NCBI GenBank assembly: GCA_010094025.1 | Contig: ML991788.1 | Location: forward strand, 1 to 64,000 | Length of the DNA stretch: 64,000 nt | Source of the DNA: Viridothelium virens | Lineage: Eukaryota; Ascomycota; Dothideomycetes; Trypetheliales; Trypetheliaceae | Direction of reading: 5' to 3' | The notes under the pieces: model-generated | What the model saw: only the letters and a program-made list of their open reading frames with translations | Databases searched by the model: none | What the model was told of the DNA's origin: nothing | Part shown: piece by piece, positions 33,907-47,052 of the stretch | How positions within the stretch are numbered: position 1 is the stretch's first letter | How the letters are laid out: each line of letters opens with the position of its first letter | Made by a program: the position numbers and the translations under genes

Positions 33907-36900
33907 ATATTGAAAAATGGGTCTTGGCCTATCTCGTGTCTTACTAAATCACCTATTGCAAGGGTCGCAGTCTTATATTTCTGGAAAAGAGGTCGGCTCT
34001 TCTGATGTCCTTATTCCTAACGCCCAGTGGAAAGGTCGATGCTTTGGTTATCAGCAGACGGTAGTAGACGCACAAAGAGGCACGTACTGTCTCAAAAACA
34101 GAGCTGCGCTGGAGGAGACTCGGTCAATGTCGCACGATCGATGCCTTCCGTATTTATCAGAAAAAGATTTGAAGCCAAGCCCGCTTTGCCAGCCGCTGTT
34201 GGACTCTAGCTGGTCGACTTAGCACAAGAAGGTGACAGACGCAATTCGCCCTTCCTGACTTGTGGAAATCGAGTTGGGCAGAGTTCGTGCAAAACTCAAT
34301 CTGAGGCCGGCGAGGACATTTCCATATAATCAGTTTGAGCCACAGCGACAGCCAATAATCTCGGCTGAAGCGTGACTTCGTGTTATACAAAATTGCATCC
34401 TGCTATAGTCAGATCCGGCCTCCGCCGCCAGGTGCAGCTATGCAGCTCCAATGACTGGTAGTTCGTCTCTAGTCTAAACTCACAATCGCAGGACAAATAG
34501 GATTTCCAAAGCTTCCTCTCAAACTCGTAGATCTCGTGGGAAGCTTGACCACCTGAATGGACATAGCAATCTCGGGTCCAGTACGAGAGTGGTTCGCAAC
34601 GCAAGCAATCGCTAGAGGGCCGCCAGCCCGACAACGAGACTGACTCGTGACATCATTATTTGAGTCCTGTGTGAGGCTGGGAGAGATTCCGTAAGAGGAA
34701 AACTGTTCTCCTCATGATTTCAGCCATCAAACGTAATCAACTTTTCTCAACTTTTCTCAATTGTACCAGGACTGGTAGCGTAGTGATCGAAGGCTCGACT
34801 TGAAACCAGCCATACAGGAGTCAAGGATGGAGAAATAGCAGAGTCAAAGACTCATGAACTCTATGCGCTGGGAACGGCCAATATTTGCTCGGATATACCA
34901 GTTGAAAGCGAAAGCAACACTGGTTAAACCGGGAACTGGGAGTAGCAAGAGGCGAAGGATAAGGAGAGGCCGATGAAGAGGAGGGGAGACCGATAAAGTG
35001 GAACAAAGGCTTTCGCATGAATCTCAAAGCTTGAGGTTGAAAGGCGCTTTCCTTGCATTGTGGAATGCCAGACCCTTGTATCTCGTCGGTATTAACTTTA
35101 GCTCTTGCGAACAGTTCAGAGAAGATGAGATGAAACAGAACTACATCAGTATGTGGAAGATCCTTGCAAGAACACAGGAGGAGGAAAGTTTGGCAGTGGA
35201 TCAAGGTACATTGATTGAAGGAACTGAAGTTTTGCTTGTTTCGAAGCAGCTTGAGAAGCTTCGAGACTATGTCTGAAAGGGCATGGAGTTCCAGCATCTG
35301 TTACTAAAAGTGTCATCCGAATCGATGAAGCTAATTCCCCAACTCTACAAGACCACTTTTCGGAGGTCTGTCTTCTTGGTAGAGCTCCTTGCACGAAAAT
35401 CAATCTGACGGACTCACACGATTCTTTACGAGATACCAAACTCATTTTCTCGTGTTGGTGCGTTGACTGACTATGATTCGCCCCTTCTCGTGGTGGCGTA
35501 AAACGTTGGGAAAAGCAGCGCTGGGCCTTTTGTTGACTAACAGCGGTTTGTGACTCGTAATCATTGCCATCGTCCGAAGTGAGCGTTTGACCAATTGCCA
35601 CCACCAGCTCTATCGACTCGTTTCATCTACAGAAGTTTACTCGCATGCACCGTGGATTTTAATGGAACGGTGTCCTTCCCTGGGATAGAATGGCAGCTGC
35701 ACTCACAGCTAGTTGAGGAAATGATCAAGCGTGGGCAACGGAGAACGTGCTGCAAGATGAGTGCGCCATCGTGCAGGAGCGATAGGCCTTTCGGACCGTT
35801 CCATAGTCCCTTATCGTGAGATCTCTGGAAATTCTTCGATGTCTAAAGTGACAGCAGATCAAGATATGCGTAGAATTGGCGCCCCCGTGATAGTATGTGT
35901 CTGGTACTTGGGTACACGTTGGGTCCGCCGCGTCGTTCTTCAATGCCTGTCGCTCAAAGGGGCAGTTGCAGAGCGTCAAACTCTGCAAGATGATGCACAG
36001 AGAGTTGAGATTGGTGAAAGGGGTAAAGCGGATATTTCTCGAATTCCAAAACCCTAAAAAGTCAGCGACCAATTGCGAAATCCCGGTTCAGCCATGGAAC
36101 TGCGATCATCCCTTCGACCACTTCTTGTCGAACCGGAGGTAACCCTGCAAACCTACATTCGTTGCGTCTCACGTCTTCTACGCTGGGCAATTCGGCTATT
36201 CTCGAAGATACACGGAAGCATACTGTCACAAACCATGCCTCAGATTCCATGCTGCCAATGCGAACACCATGATAACCTTGCGACAGCGAGGATCGCGTGG
36301 TGACCTTGAACGGAGCAAACCCTAATCCGACTGCCAGGCATGTAAACTCTAGTGCTGTACGAGGCAGATGACAGCGATGACATGAAGGCAAGAGATTCGA
36401 TAGACGACCATCTGACTTGCGCGATGCATTGCGCAGATCGTACACGAGGACGACAGCAACAGCGATAGAGTACACCATAGGTCGCGCGAATGATCCGCTA
36501 GGTAACTCCCGTCCCGTCCCGTTTGGGCCTCTCGCAAGCTGTACAGAGCCACACCACACCAATAGAATTGACAGCCTAAATAGGCCAGCCTTTGGCCAGA
36601 AATGGCAAGTGTCGGAACGCAAGGGCTAGTTTGATGCATCGTACTCCATCCTCTACGAATACGGCGTCCTGAGCTAAGATGGTTGTCGACACGATGGAAA
36701 AAGGTTGAATCAAGCTTTTAAGGTGTCTCGGGCACTACCTAAACTCTGACGGCGAGGAAGGCCGTCACGCCGTTGAGTACTCCGTACCATGTTCTTGGAA
36801 TGTCGAAACTTCGGGAAAGACGATCATAGGAAGTTTCAGGGAAGGGAGGATCGCCTTCCCAGCGACTTGGTTTTCTGACTGCAGGCCGGGATGATCTCGC

Positions 36901-38136
36901 GGAATCGATGGCTCGGCGCGACGTGATTTGTCACGAGAAATGACCTATTCCATCCTTCCGTTCGTCAGACATATCGCGGCACAGGAGCATGCGGAAACAG
37001 CCATTGTCATTGAGGAAGAAAAGATAAGATGAGGCGATGACGGCAGTGGTGGCAGAGTAGCGGTGCATCAAAACATCGCCCTTTCTGGTCAAGACGCGTC
37101 GAGACCATGCCAAGTGCCTGGCGATCCCCTGCAGCTTTCTCCGCACCATCTGGCCACTGAGCATCTGGCGCTTTTCCGCATCAGCCCTAACGATGGGGTG
37201 GAATCATGTTACAGCAAATATCCCGGCTGCAATCAGGCCTGTCTACTCCATATGGCAGTCAAGCCGTCTGATGTAAGACGGGTACGGCCAGGCCCGATTG
37301 CGGAGATGGGACTATCATGTTCTACCGAGATTCGATGGTGTTGTGGATGTCTGATCTAAGTTTCACCCGGCACTCTTCGTACTTCTGTACCTCTCGAGTT
37401 TGCTCTAACGGAAAGAGCAGCGCCAGAATGCGGAGGGTGACGAAAACGTTGAAGTGAACAATTCGGATAGCGGTCAGCCACCCGGCCAACGGCCTGGGAG
37501 CGCTGTTCCTGCACGCACTTGCTCAGTTCCCGTCTGCAGTGGGTCTTAATGCAGAAGATATCACCTCGGATCCTTGTGAAATGTACCACCACCTTTCACC
37601 ACCTTTTAGCCGCGACAATCCCGACCTCTGCTCTATCAATCACCAGCTAGCATCCATGGCTGGAACTGCGCCGGGAAGGAGGCATAGAGCACGCGAGCGA
37701 CCTGCATCAGAGCTGTCAGACCAGACTCTCTGCGGACGGGGATTCCAGAGCTGGTGGCTCAATTGGCTTGAGAGCCCTAGCAACGCCTTCAACAATCCGT
37801 TATGCTGCTCACTGAGATGATCCCTCTCAGCTTCTAAACAGCGGGTCGTCTTGGCTTGGATGCCCTGCGCCGAAAAGCACGCTGCAGGGACCGCGGTGGG
37901 TACAGATTCCTCGATTTTCGTGACACTTCCTTTCTTCCATGCCCGGATCGATCTCTTCGCCTCTGCCGTCCTACTATGCCTTACTCAAGACTAGTCCCAT
38001 TTTCCCGTGAGACCGAGTCTTCTCAGATGTATATACACGCGCCGTCGTCTCGGACTACTCGACAGATCTGGTAGTTTTCTTTTGTGCAAGCAAAACTTCA
38101 CCACTTCCCCCAAAGGATTGCAGACACATGTAGAGC
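33907..38136. other. Gene desert of about 4.2 kb
   Basis: No gene I can support. Longest frames are minus 34821-35297, plus 34998-35276 and minus 36062-36622; they overlap each other or lack motifs and ATG-plus-splice logic. A small direct repeat (CTTTTCTCAA twice) lies near 34741-34760. No transposase or reverse-transcriptase motif was seen. Confidence 0.45.
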
Positions 38137-39958
38137 ATGGCTGCATCGGCTGGGTTTTTTCCAAACCCCCCTGTGCCGGGGCTCGATCCCAATGCCAGTA
38201 AGGAAGGGCAATTACGTTCTTCTGGCTTTGCTATGATTATGTTGTCTTTCATTGCGATTGTGTTACGGTTTACGTCCAGATGGCTTATCGATGCTCGGAT
38301 ACTTTTGGACGATTGGCTCATTCTCGCAGCATTGGTAAGTTCTAAGGCAGTATACCATCCGACTGTAAGAGAAGAAGACTAAAGATATCAACAGCCATTT
38401 GCTTGGGCCGAGGGGATTGTCGATATCAACGGAACATACAACTACAATTTTGGCAAGCATATCGCGACACTCACACCATCCACCCTGGAAGGGTTTCTCG
38501 CAGCAACATGGGCCTTTCAGTTACTCTACAATTTTGCAATCGCCTTTAGCAAACTTTCGATTCTGGCGCTTTATTGGAGAATTTTTCACGTCCCTTCATT
38601 TAAGATACCCCTTCTTATTACTACTTCCCTTACGATGAGCTGGCTCATCGCTTGCGTAAGTTGAGCAGTTCTTATGTCAACTACATCCATGATGCATCGC
38701 CTAAAGCAGAATGTCAAATTTCATCCCAACATCACAAGAAAAAGCCACTCCACCCAACTGTAACCTTCCCCCCATTAAACCACGTCTAACCCCTTCCCCA
38801 CAGATGTTCGCCTCCGTCTTCTCCTGCATCCCCATCGAAGGCTTCTGGCGCCTCGACAAGCGCTCCCACTGCATCAACAACATCGCGTACTACATCGGAC
38901 AAGCCGTCGGCAACATCCTGATCGACATCTGCCTCTTCTCCCTCCCCGTCCTCATGATCTCCCGGCTGCAGATCTCGCTCTCGCAAAAGATCGCCGTCAT
39001 GGGCATCTTCCTGCTCGGTGCCTTCGTGACCCTCACCTCGGCCCTCCGCCTCTGGCAGCTCATCCTCACGCAGGAGCACGACGCCGGCGACTTCGACCCC
39101 ACCTGGACCCTCGTCGGCGCCGCCGTCTGGAGCACCGTCGAGTGCAACCTCTCTATCGTCTGCGCCTGCTTGCCCTCTATGCGCCCTTTGCTGCGCCTCA
39201 TGCTCCATGGCACCCTCCGCAACTCTGATCTCGATGGCTATGGCTCCCGCTACGGCAGCGGGAACCGCTCGGCAAGGGGCGGTGCGGTGACGCCCGGGAA
39301 GCGCGCGAGTGGCATGTGGCGGGATCGGGGCGTCGCGCCGGGCTGGAGTGCCCATGGCCATGGAGGTGGTGGAGGCGGTGGAGGCGGCGTTGGTGGACGC
39401 TTGGGGGCGAAGCGCGACAGCTTCATGCGCGTGTGGAGCAAAGACGTGCGGACCGATGGCCGCGGCGTCCAGGTCGATGATGACGGCTTCCGGATCAGTA
39501 CCGGCGACGTCCCGCTTGTTGCGTCCGGCCGCAACCGGTCGCAGAGCATGAAGGCGTATGCGGAGTCGGACGATCTGGAGATGGATCTCGCGCCCTCGCG
39601 ACCGAAGGCTATGCCGCGTGCGGTGACGAGTTCGTCGTCGCCGGGACCGGGCCAGGTGCGTGCGCCGCCGAAGAATTGGTTTGATGCTGGGGGCGATCGC
39701 GTGAGTTTGAGTAGTGATGACTTGTCGGTGGGGAAGGTGGGGACGGCGGTCGAGGCGGCTCCGGCGGGAAGGAGGAGTCCCCCGAGGGCAGCGGGTCCGT
39801 TTGCGAGGAAAGACAAGCCGATGCCGTTGTTTGCGAATACCGAGAGAAGAGAAGGGAGTCCGGCAGAGGTGGGGAGAGTATTCACGCCACCGGAGCTGTG
39901 GAGGTTGGAGATCGAGAAGACGACGGATGTGATGGTCACGGAGGATAGGCGGAGGTGA
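38137..39958 (+). CDS. PTH11-like Rhodopsin-domain membrane protein with long disordered tail
   Basis: Membrane protein of 537 aa from exons 38137-38334, 38395-38655 and 38804-39958. The seven-helix part covers about residues 30-300. LLDDWLILAAL follows TM1, AATWAFQLLYNFAIAFSKLS is at TM3, and VFSCIPIEGFWR plus CINNIAYYIGQAVGN lie in the extracellular loop with the paired Cys. ICLFSLPVLMISRLQIS and WSTVECNLSIVCACLPSMRP close the domain. The last 230 residues are low complexity, with a run of nine glycines (39364-39390) and many Ser, Arg and Pro. This part has very GC-rich codons. A cytoplasmic signalling or phosphorylation tail is plausible. It lacks a CFEM domain. It shares its family with the gene at 5290-6624 but differs in introns. 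Confidence 0.85.
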
Positions 39959-42381
39959 GATTCACTCAGGGATGGAAAGCTTCAGGTGGCTAAGGCCATT
40001 AGGGGTTAATACGATGTCAAAAGGGTCTACTTCTCATGTACTTCTGATGTCCGTTTCATGTCGATACAGCGCTATGTAGTTTAGATATGTATGACGAATG
40101 TACGGCCAATTAATCATCTACAGTAGATCCTCAGTTCATGTATAAATGTTGTCCAATATCTATATATATCTTTAAAAGCTTACAGTGTAAGTTTTGCAAC
40201 GCCGTAAAGCAATTCTGGCCTTCTGGACGATAGTACAGTCTTTGAATTGTAGCCGAATTAGTATTTGCTCCTTCAAACTCATCAGTAGCCTATGTTCAAT
40301 CACTGATCAGCTGTGAACGGGAAGGACAGGCTGGAAAAAGCATAACCAGCTCAGCCTTCTGTACGATTTCACGATAGTGTCTTCTTACCCCGGATATGCT
40401 TATTTTCGGGAAATTGTGGCACGCAACTCTGAAATTTCGCCATGCAAGCCTTAGACTCTGGCAAATTGTATTTAGAGTAAGTGCTTGATCTTTAGCATCA
40501 GGGATCTAGAACTGAAGTAATTCATTGTAAGTGGTCGGTAGCTTCCGAAGGCTGATCTCAATAAATTGAACATCGTACGATGAGGTGGCATTTTCCGAAT
40601 CATTTGTACGCCACAAATATGCCAGTTGATGAGGTCAGCTATTCATGATGTTGAACATGGTACCTTCTCTATAGCTTGGCAGGCGAACGATGTGCTACAG
40701 TACCATGACTAGTGAAATGTCCGATAGAACGGTAGACTGTTTCCATCACTGCAGCATGCATGGATGTGCAGGAAGGATTGTGAAAGTTGTTGTTTCACGG
40801 CAGCACTTTACCGAAACGCGCCTGGTATGGTGGAAACTCGTGGAAACAGGAGCTTGGACGTTATTCCCATCACGGACGTTGCTGTGCCTCAATGATAGAA
40901 GGGATGTGCCTGTCAGCAAGCTTAGGCATGATTGTGGTAAAGATTTTTGCTAAATCTTCTTCCACCCACCCGCTCATGAATCTCTCGGGACTTGATCAGG
41001 ACCGCAATTCCACCTAGGTACCGTATTACTCTTACCTAGGCACCACGGTGGCACTCACATGTTGCACCGCACCTGCTTCGATCCTGTCCTCGGTCCTGAA
41101 TGCTGCAGGATTGCTCGGCCGCCTCCGACGCATGTCGAGCGACGCGAGCGGTGCGATGTGGTGCAAGTGGTATGAGTGGTACGAGTGGCACAGGCTGACA
41201 GGAGTCCTAGCATCCTGGAGGCTTGAAGACCCCGCATTCGACTGAGAGGGTTGATTGAAGAGAAATTAATGAGCGAGTTTCGAAATGCAGGCGGCCTTGC
41301 AAAGCCTAACCGAGTGTGATAGTCCGACGTTTCTGAGGCGCGGGAAGATGCAGCTACGGGACGCGTCGGTGCGTCGTCCTGCCCAGACGCGTTCGCGAAT
41401 TCTTGGGCCTGCTGGGACCTGCGCTTACTTCTTCTTCCAAAGACACTACTACAAAGCCACCACTAGCAAACCGCTCAAGGCAGACCTTTAGCCACAGTAC
41501 ACAAGGGGAAAAGCTCTCGTTGCAGCCAGACGGTGTCGAAACATGGCCACGCAACGCGTGCTGCCACAACTATTATCCGGCAATTTCGCCCGACCGGAAC
41601 CATGACCTGCAGCACACCAGCCTTTCGAGGAAGCGGAAGAACCACATATTATTACCCACCATCTACTCTACGACCTGCTTTCCTGAATCAGCGTAAATCG
41701 GCCAACCTGCAGATCATGAAACTTGTAAAACACACATGCTAATTCTAAGGCAAGCTATACAGGGTCTCTGCTTTTCTGGACAGCATCCTCACCTGCTAAG
41801 AGCCCATTTCTTCCTCTACATTCCCTTCCTCAAGCTCGGTCCTCGGATCTCCAGTGTCCACTACGGGCCGTTCCCATTTGCGGACGATGTTATGAAGTAA
41901 CGTTGCAACGCTCGGAAACTGTTGATTGGGAACAACCGCGAAGCTACGGAATGGCGGACAAAAAAAAAATGTCACGACTGCACGCAACAGCTTCGGACCT
42001 CGGTGGAACCCCGACTCTTTCTCTTGCCAAGAAACTGCAGTGCCTGGACTCGACCATTTCGGGAGTTGATACTTGAGAATTTGGCGCATTTGAAGAAGAA
42101 GACCCTTTTGTCCTGAATGCGTATGGCCTCGTTGAACATCCTCTCGCATGCTGTTCGATGAACTGCGTTATACGGAAGGCATGATGCCTTATCAAAGGTT
42201 TGTTCCAGCACGTTTTGATTGTCCTCTTATCCATCTTGTCCGTTGCGATCGTGTCCGCTACCAAATACTCTCCTCAAGAAATCATTGTCCGCTGTCTGTA
42301 TCGACTATCAAATCGCCATATGAGTGTCCATTCCATTCCCCGTGTTTCGGGCGAGCCTTGGAAATCGATATCCGAAGTTCG
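39959..42381. other. Gene desert before the transposon relic
   Basis: About 2.4 kb of AT-rich sequence with short AT runs near 40155-40175 and a run of ten or so A near 41961. Frames at 40690-41017 and 41796-42149 have no recognisable motif. The part from about 42150 may be a badly decayed N-terminal section of the pogo-type transposase that follows. Confidence 0.4.
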
Positions 42382-42612
42382 GTAAAATTGTGGTGTGGGT
42401 ATGACTTCCAAAGGTCTTTGTGCAAAGATTCTATCCACATTCGCAGATAGTCTTCACTTATGCAGATCACAATGGCTAAGTACGGTATGTACATGATCGA
42501 CGTGTTCAACTTTGACGAGACCGGCTTCATGATGGGCACTATCTCATCCGCTACGGTTATTGCATGCGTAGATCGCCGCGGAAGCCCTCAGCCGGAAATG
42601 AATCCGGCCTGA
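42382..42612 (+). mobile_element. Tc1/mariner pogo (Fot1-like) DNA transposon relic
   Basis: One plus-strand frame reads a piece of a DDE_1 transposase: WCGYDFQRSLCKDS, then after an in-frame TAG, MAKYGMYMIDVFNFDETGFM and MGTISSATVIACVDRRG. The block NFDETGFMMG carries the first catalytic Asp of the DDE triad and is highly typical of fungal pogo/Fot1 elements. The TAG stands where relatives have a Trp (TGG), which would fit a G-to-A change such as RIP. The frame ends at 42610-42612 and the rest of the catalytic core is not recognisable. No terminal repeats were found. It is a truncated, non-functional copy. Confidence 0.8.
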
Positions 42613-43761
42613 GCGAGAGCCAGAGTGCCGATCAAGCAAAATGCCTCAGTCCAGCCCTACGTACCAAACTTACCCATTTGCTGCTGGCGATGGCTACGGT
42701 AGTCAGGAACATCCGCACAACACAATCACCAAAACCTTAGCCATTATCAGAAGTTTAAAAGACCGGGGGGAGTCATTTAGCTGGCCAGAGATCTCGAGCA
42801 CACAAGCAGCACAATTTGGTGTGTTACTGGATATTCCTGATAGAAGTTATGGAGAATTTTTAGGATTTGTAGGGTCTCAAGGTTTGCCCCATGAATCCTG
42901 TCCTAGTGCCTGTGAAGCCTGGTCGTGCTGAAGTCCGAACTGAAGATCAGAATAAAGCCATCGTGATCTATAGTCAACTCATGCCGGCAAGGATTTTATC
43001 CATGGAATGCGGGTCTCCCGGTCTTGAGAGATGCGGATATTATGCAGATTTTCCGTATAGCTCACCGAAATTTCATTGTGTGCACGAGATGTGGTCGGAC
43101 CCAGGGAGAAATTGTTGATCTGACCGTGTGACACAATAGCCAGAATCTACGATGTATTAGATGCTCAACAGCTCTCAGGAACATCGATGCTCTTATGAAA
43201 TCTGCCTCTTCTACGTCTCATCTATAACCCTAAGAGGGCGAATGATCTCATATAAGGACAACGGCCAGTGACGGGCAATTTTCCACGAACTGCAGATAAT
43301 CCTTATAGGTCAAAGCTCAGTCGATTTTTCCGATTCGCTGAACTATAATCTCTGAAGGACCGCACTTGAACGGGCTTAATACCTGTGACTCCCTCCAGAC
43401 CCTTTTCAAGCTGGACCAATCAAGCGGTGCGCTATCCATCGATCATGACTTGGTGGTGTTCTAGCGCTTCCATCGAAACGATCGCTCTCGCTTCGTTTGT
43501 ACATGAAACTTATCTATCTATTGGACACCGCGCTGTTCTTATTGACAATTTCCCCTTGGAGGATCATCTTTCGCATAGGGAGTGAAAGCTCGTATCTCAT
43601 TTGATAAGGATGGACGAAATCTAGCGATGGAATCAGACGCATATTAATTGTGTCTCCTACGGAGACTACAATGATCTGGCCAGCGTCTTTCCTACCTCTC
43701 TTTTCCTATCCGATTGTTGACCAGCGTATTAAGAAGACTGTTGAACAACTCAGAAAACAAT
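42613..43761. other. Decayed or non-coding stretch
   Basis: A plus frame at 42641-42931 encodes a protein-like peptide (SLKDRGESFSWPEI and QFGVLLDIPDRSYGEFLGF are parts), followed in another frame by CGSPGLERCGYYADF. These could be remnants of a gene or of the transposon neighbourhood. I cannot assign them. Confidence 0.3.
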
Positions 43762-44687
43762 ATGCATTCCGTTGGTCAGATCTTTGCAACCATCCTCGCC
43801 ATCAGTGCGACACTGGTATCAGCAAAGCCTCGGCACGACGATAGTATAACCTTCGGGCCTACCATCTACGCTAGTGGGAAGCAGGATATCATCAAGTTTG
43901 TCACGACCACATATCCAGGCGCCATTCCATCGAACCAAAAAGGAAATGGTCTATTTCTATGGCCTGGACTGACAAATAGCACTGGCGACTTGATCCAGAG
44001 TGTCGTTGGCTCCTATCCACCGGGAGCAAGTGAGTGCTCCGGAGCTAATGTGAATACCGAATGGTATATTTTGAACACCACGAATTTTCTCCCAAGCGGT
44101 CCTCTTCTAACCCGTGTCAGGTGCATCTCTTCAGAAGTATATGGACTTGATGCGTCCGGCAATACCAATCAGTTTGTTGGCCAATTAACAACTTTGGATG
44201 CAACCCCAAGTAATGGCTTGAAAATCACTTATACTTTAACGGACCCGTCAGCGTATACGTGGACGCAGTAAGTACAGAGCGTGTTGCATATACTGTGAAC
44301 TCTTACTGAACACGCTTCTAGAGTTGTGACGGATGCTGTTACAGGGAAAGAAATGGCCACATATACCAAGAACTCCGGTCCTATGACCATGTAAGAACGT
44401 CCGTTTCCGTTCTGCCCCCCGTTGAAGAATGGCAACCAAGGTCCAGTACCACATGCTTACCAAATTTTCTTGGTTGTAGTTTCGAAGCTTCAGTTGAGTG
44501 CCAAGACTGCTCACCAACAATTGCGGACCAAACATATGTCAATACCACGATCACGTTCGCAGAGGCAGATAAGACCTGGTCTTCGGTTCCCGAGGCTGAG
44601 TCGGGGGCTACTTTCACAACTCCTACCACCTCGGATGGTGGTGTGACGTGGACCATCGCCAAAATCACATTCCCAGCGGAATCATAG
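43762..44687 (+). CDS. Secreted protein of unknown function
   Basis: Predicted extracellular protein of 260 aa from exons 43762-44267, 44322-44390 and 44480-44687; the introns are 54 and 89 nt. The signal peptide is HSVGQIFATILAISATLVSA. The mature chain is rich in Thr, Ser, Gly and Asn. It has LFLWPGLTNSTGDLIQSVVG, a pattern I recall from fungal secreted beta-sandwich proteins, and several N-glycosylation sequons (NST, NTT). Five Cys: CSG, RCIS, ECQDC and one early. No known catalytic motif. Flanked by the transposon relic and by 2.4 kb of empty sequence, a typical place for a lineage-specific secreted protein or effector. Confidence 0.78.
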
Positions 44688-47052
44688 CTCTCTCGGAATG
44701 ATAGGTTTGAGTCGGTAAGATTTTCGGACAGTGCCAGGATGCGACCCTGGACTGTTACAGGATGATCTTTGGCGTTCCATCGTGCAGGATAACGTACAAA
44801 GTCCTCCTCTACACCCTTCCTCTGTACATATACTCTTCTTTTCTTCACGCCATGCCTTGAACTAGACTTGGATTGTAGGTTAAGGCCAATCGCATTCAAT
44901 GCCTTTGATCACATGTGGACCATTACCGTTACCTTTTTAGGCTCCTTGAGGACCACGTAGAAGGCTAAGCCCTATTGTTCTCCTTTTTCCGCTGCTTGTC
45001 TGTCTCATCGGATTTTCAGTATTTTGCTCACATAACATAGGCTATGAAGATTATGGATCATCCATTGAAGAAGATCTGGCTCGTCTTCTGTTACTCGTCA
45101 GATCATTCTCAGAACACTCTCAGCTCGAAATTAATTTACCACGCAAGGTTTCGTTGCCGCCTCGTCTGCCGCGGAGATTCTCGAGCAATACTTCCGACCC
45201 TGGCACGGATGTCAGCTTTTTTTTTTTTAATTCTCGGGTCCACCTCCAATGACGTATATTATCAGCACTTTGATCTATCTTACAAAGATCCGGCATCAAG
45301 GCCGAGAACGAGGAGATACCCAACCACGAATCAAGTACGTCACTCTAGCGTTTTATTGCCGCTGCTGGTGTAAATATCTGCACATTAAGCTCTTGGTGGG
45401 CGCAACCGCCACATTGATTAACGGTTATGCCTTTAAAGGGCTTTACTTATTCTCAGGCTAGCTATTAGACGCGCCTAAGCGGTGTAGAACCAGAACTCTT
45501 GGAACAAGGCGATCTTACACAATCCAGAAATCTAAGCCAAGCTTTCTAGGTCTTTCTCAGAAGTTCATCAGCTTTATCAAAGCAAAGACGTTTAACTCAG
45601 TCTACCAAAGGTGAAAATATTCGAGTTGGCACCAGTCCGTGAAACCAGGAAAGTCATACCTGAGGTAATTTCGCAGGAGCGAGCATTGCCAGCACAGCCC
45701 GTCGCTGGATTATCTCAGAAATGTCATTTCTTATTTCAAGGGCTAGTACTGGTATGAAAGTAATGATGTAGTACTTCGTAGGTAAGGAGAGCTGACTAGA
45801 TAAGGTGGTTGACTTACGGGCGTACTCCACGGTACATCCCGTCCCCGATTGTTGATCCTCCACTTCAATCAAGGCGACAGCCTCTGTAAGCGCTTCGACC
45901 CTTCAGTCCCACTCAGCCTGGCTAGAGGTTCATCACCTTCCACCACCCAAAAGAGATGGCTAATCTTAGTCCTAGGGGACAAAAGCACAAACTCTTCGTT
46001 ATACCGCTCAATTACAAGCTAACATACCAGTATCAGAATATCCGCAAAGCCAAGCAGCATAGTGAATGCTCAGGGTTCCCAATAGTCTTAAAACCCCGAT
46101 AAGATGATCGAGTTTTTAGACATATTGCTAGTCAGCCGACTATCAGATAGTAAGTTTAATAGATCTACACTGTCTTCCTACGTCCGATGTCAGAGGCATT
46201 CTTTAATGGAGTCTTTTCGATCTACTTGGGAGATCTGCATAAGGATCTTGGCAAATTGAGCAGAAGAAACAACTTCAAAGTCCTCCGAATTTCGTCCTTG
46301 TGTAGCGATTGTAGGGCACGCTAATGCAGATCTTACACATCGGACGTGAGAAGCTGGCGTGGGTATTTTGAGGATACTTGACCCTGAATGTAAGTCATAA
46401 CAAGCTAAAATCGGGGAATATCCGGGATCTCAGCCACTGCCGTTCCCCTCCCACGCGCCTAAGATGAGATACGAGATCGCTGAGTTTCTCCACAGATGAT
46501 TTGCCCTGCCAAAAGCCTCTGTGGCGGGAAATATCAGCCATGGCTCTGCCTTGGGTGGGGTATTTTCTCATTTTGGTGCTGCTTTGTCGTCAGCATAAAG
46601 AATCTTGCTACAGAAGCGCCAGTGGTGTAACTAGTGTCGAGAAACCCTAAGTCGTATGCCGCTTCATTCCGCGTCGAGACCACGTTCCGCCCAAAAGCAA
46701 AAGAACCGATATGGACAAAGACTCGCTAAGCTATCCAAACATGACTTCCAAAGTTCTCTGCATGCTGACCACCCATAATAACCAGGTCAAGGAGACGTAT
46801 TCCGACACGGATGAGTAGGATTCGGCCAATAGACGCCAAGAGTTGAGGGCTCAAGTGACTCAAGGTGTATCTACCCGTCAGCCTTACGCCCATTTATTGC
46901 GCAATTCATCACCTTCCAAATCTATGCACCAAGTATCAAAGGCGTCCAAGCAATGCAAATTACGAGTTTAGGACAATGGGCTGATAGCTTGTGATATCTA
47001 ATGGCCTGTTGCAGCCACCTCATTGCGATGGCATTCGGAGGTGAGACGCAAT
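44688..47052. other. Gene desert of about 2.4 kb
   Basis: Only short frames. A T-run lies near 45219-45230. No coding match on either strand was recognised. Confidence 0.45.

Noticed and set aside
36062-36622. Minus-strand open frame of 186 codons with a hydrophobic patch
   Set aside because: No ATG-splice logic, overlapping frames on both strands, no known family.
36778-36795. Recurring TACGGAGTA/TACTCCGTA words (also near 7471 and 53874)
   Set aside because: Short palindromic words common in ascomycete DNA; no consistent spacing or repeat unit was found.
38786-39939. Long minus-strand open frames of 191 and 229 codons opposite the PTH11-like gene
   Set aside because: They arise from the GC-rich codons of the sense gene, have low-complexity peptides and no motif.
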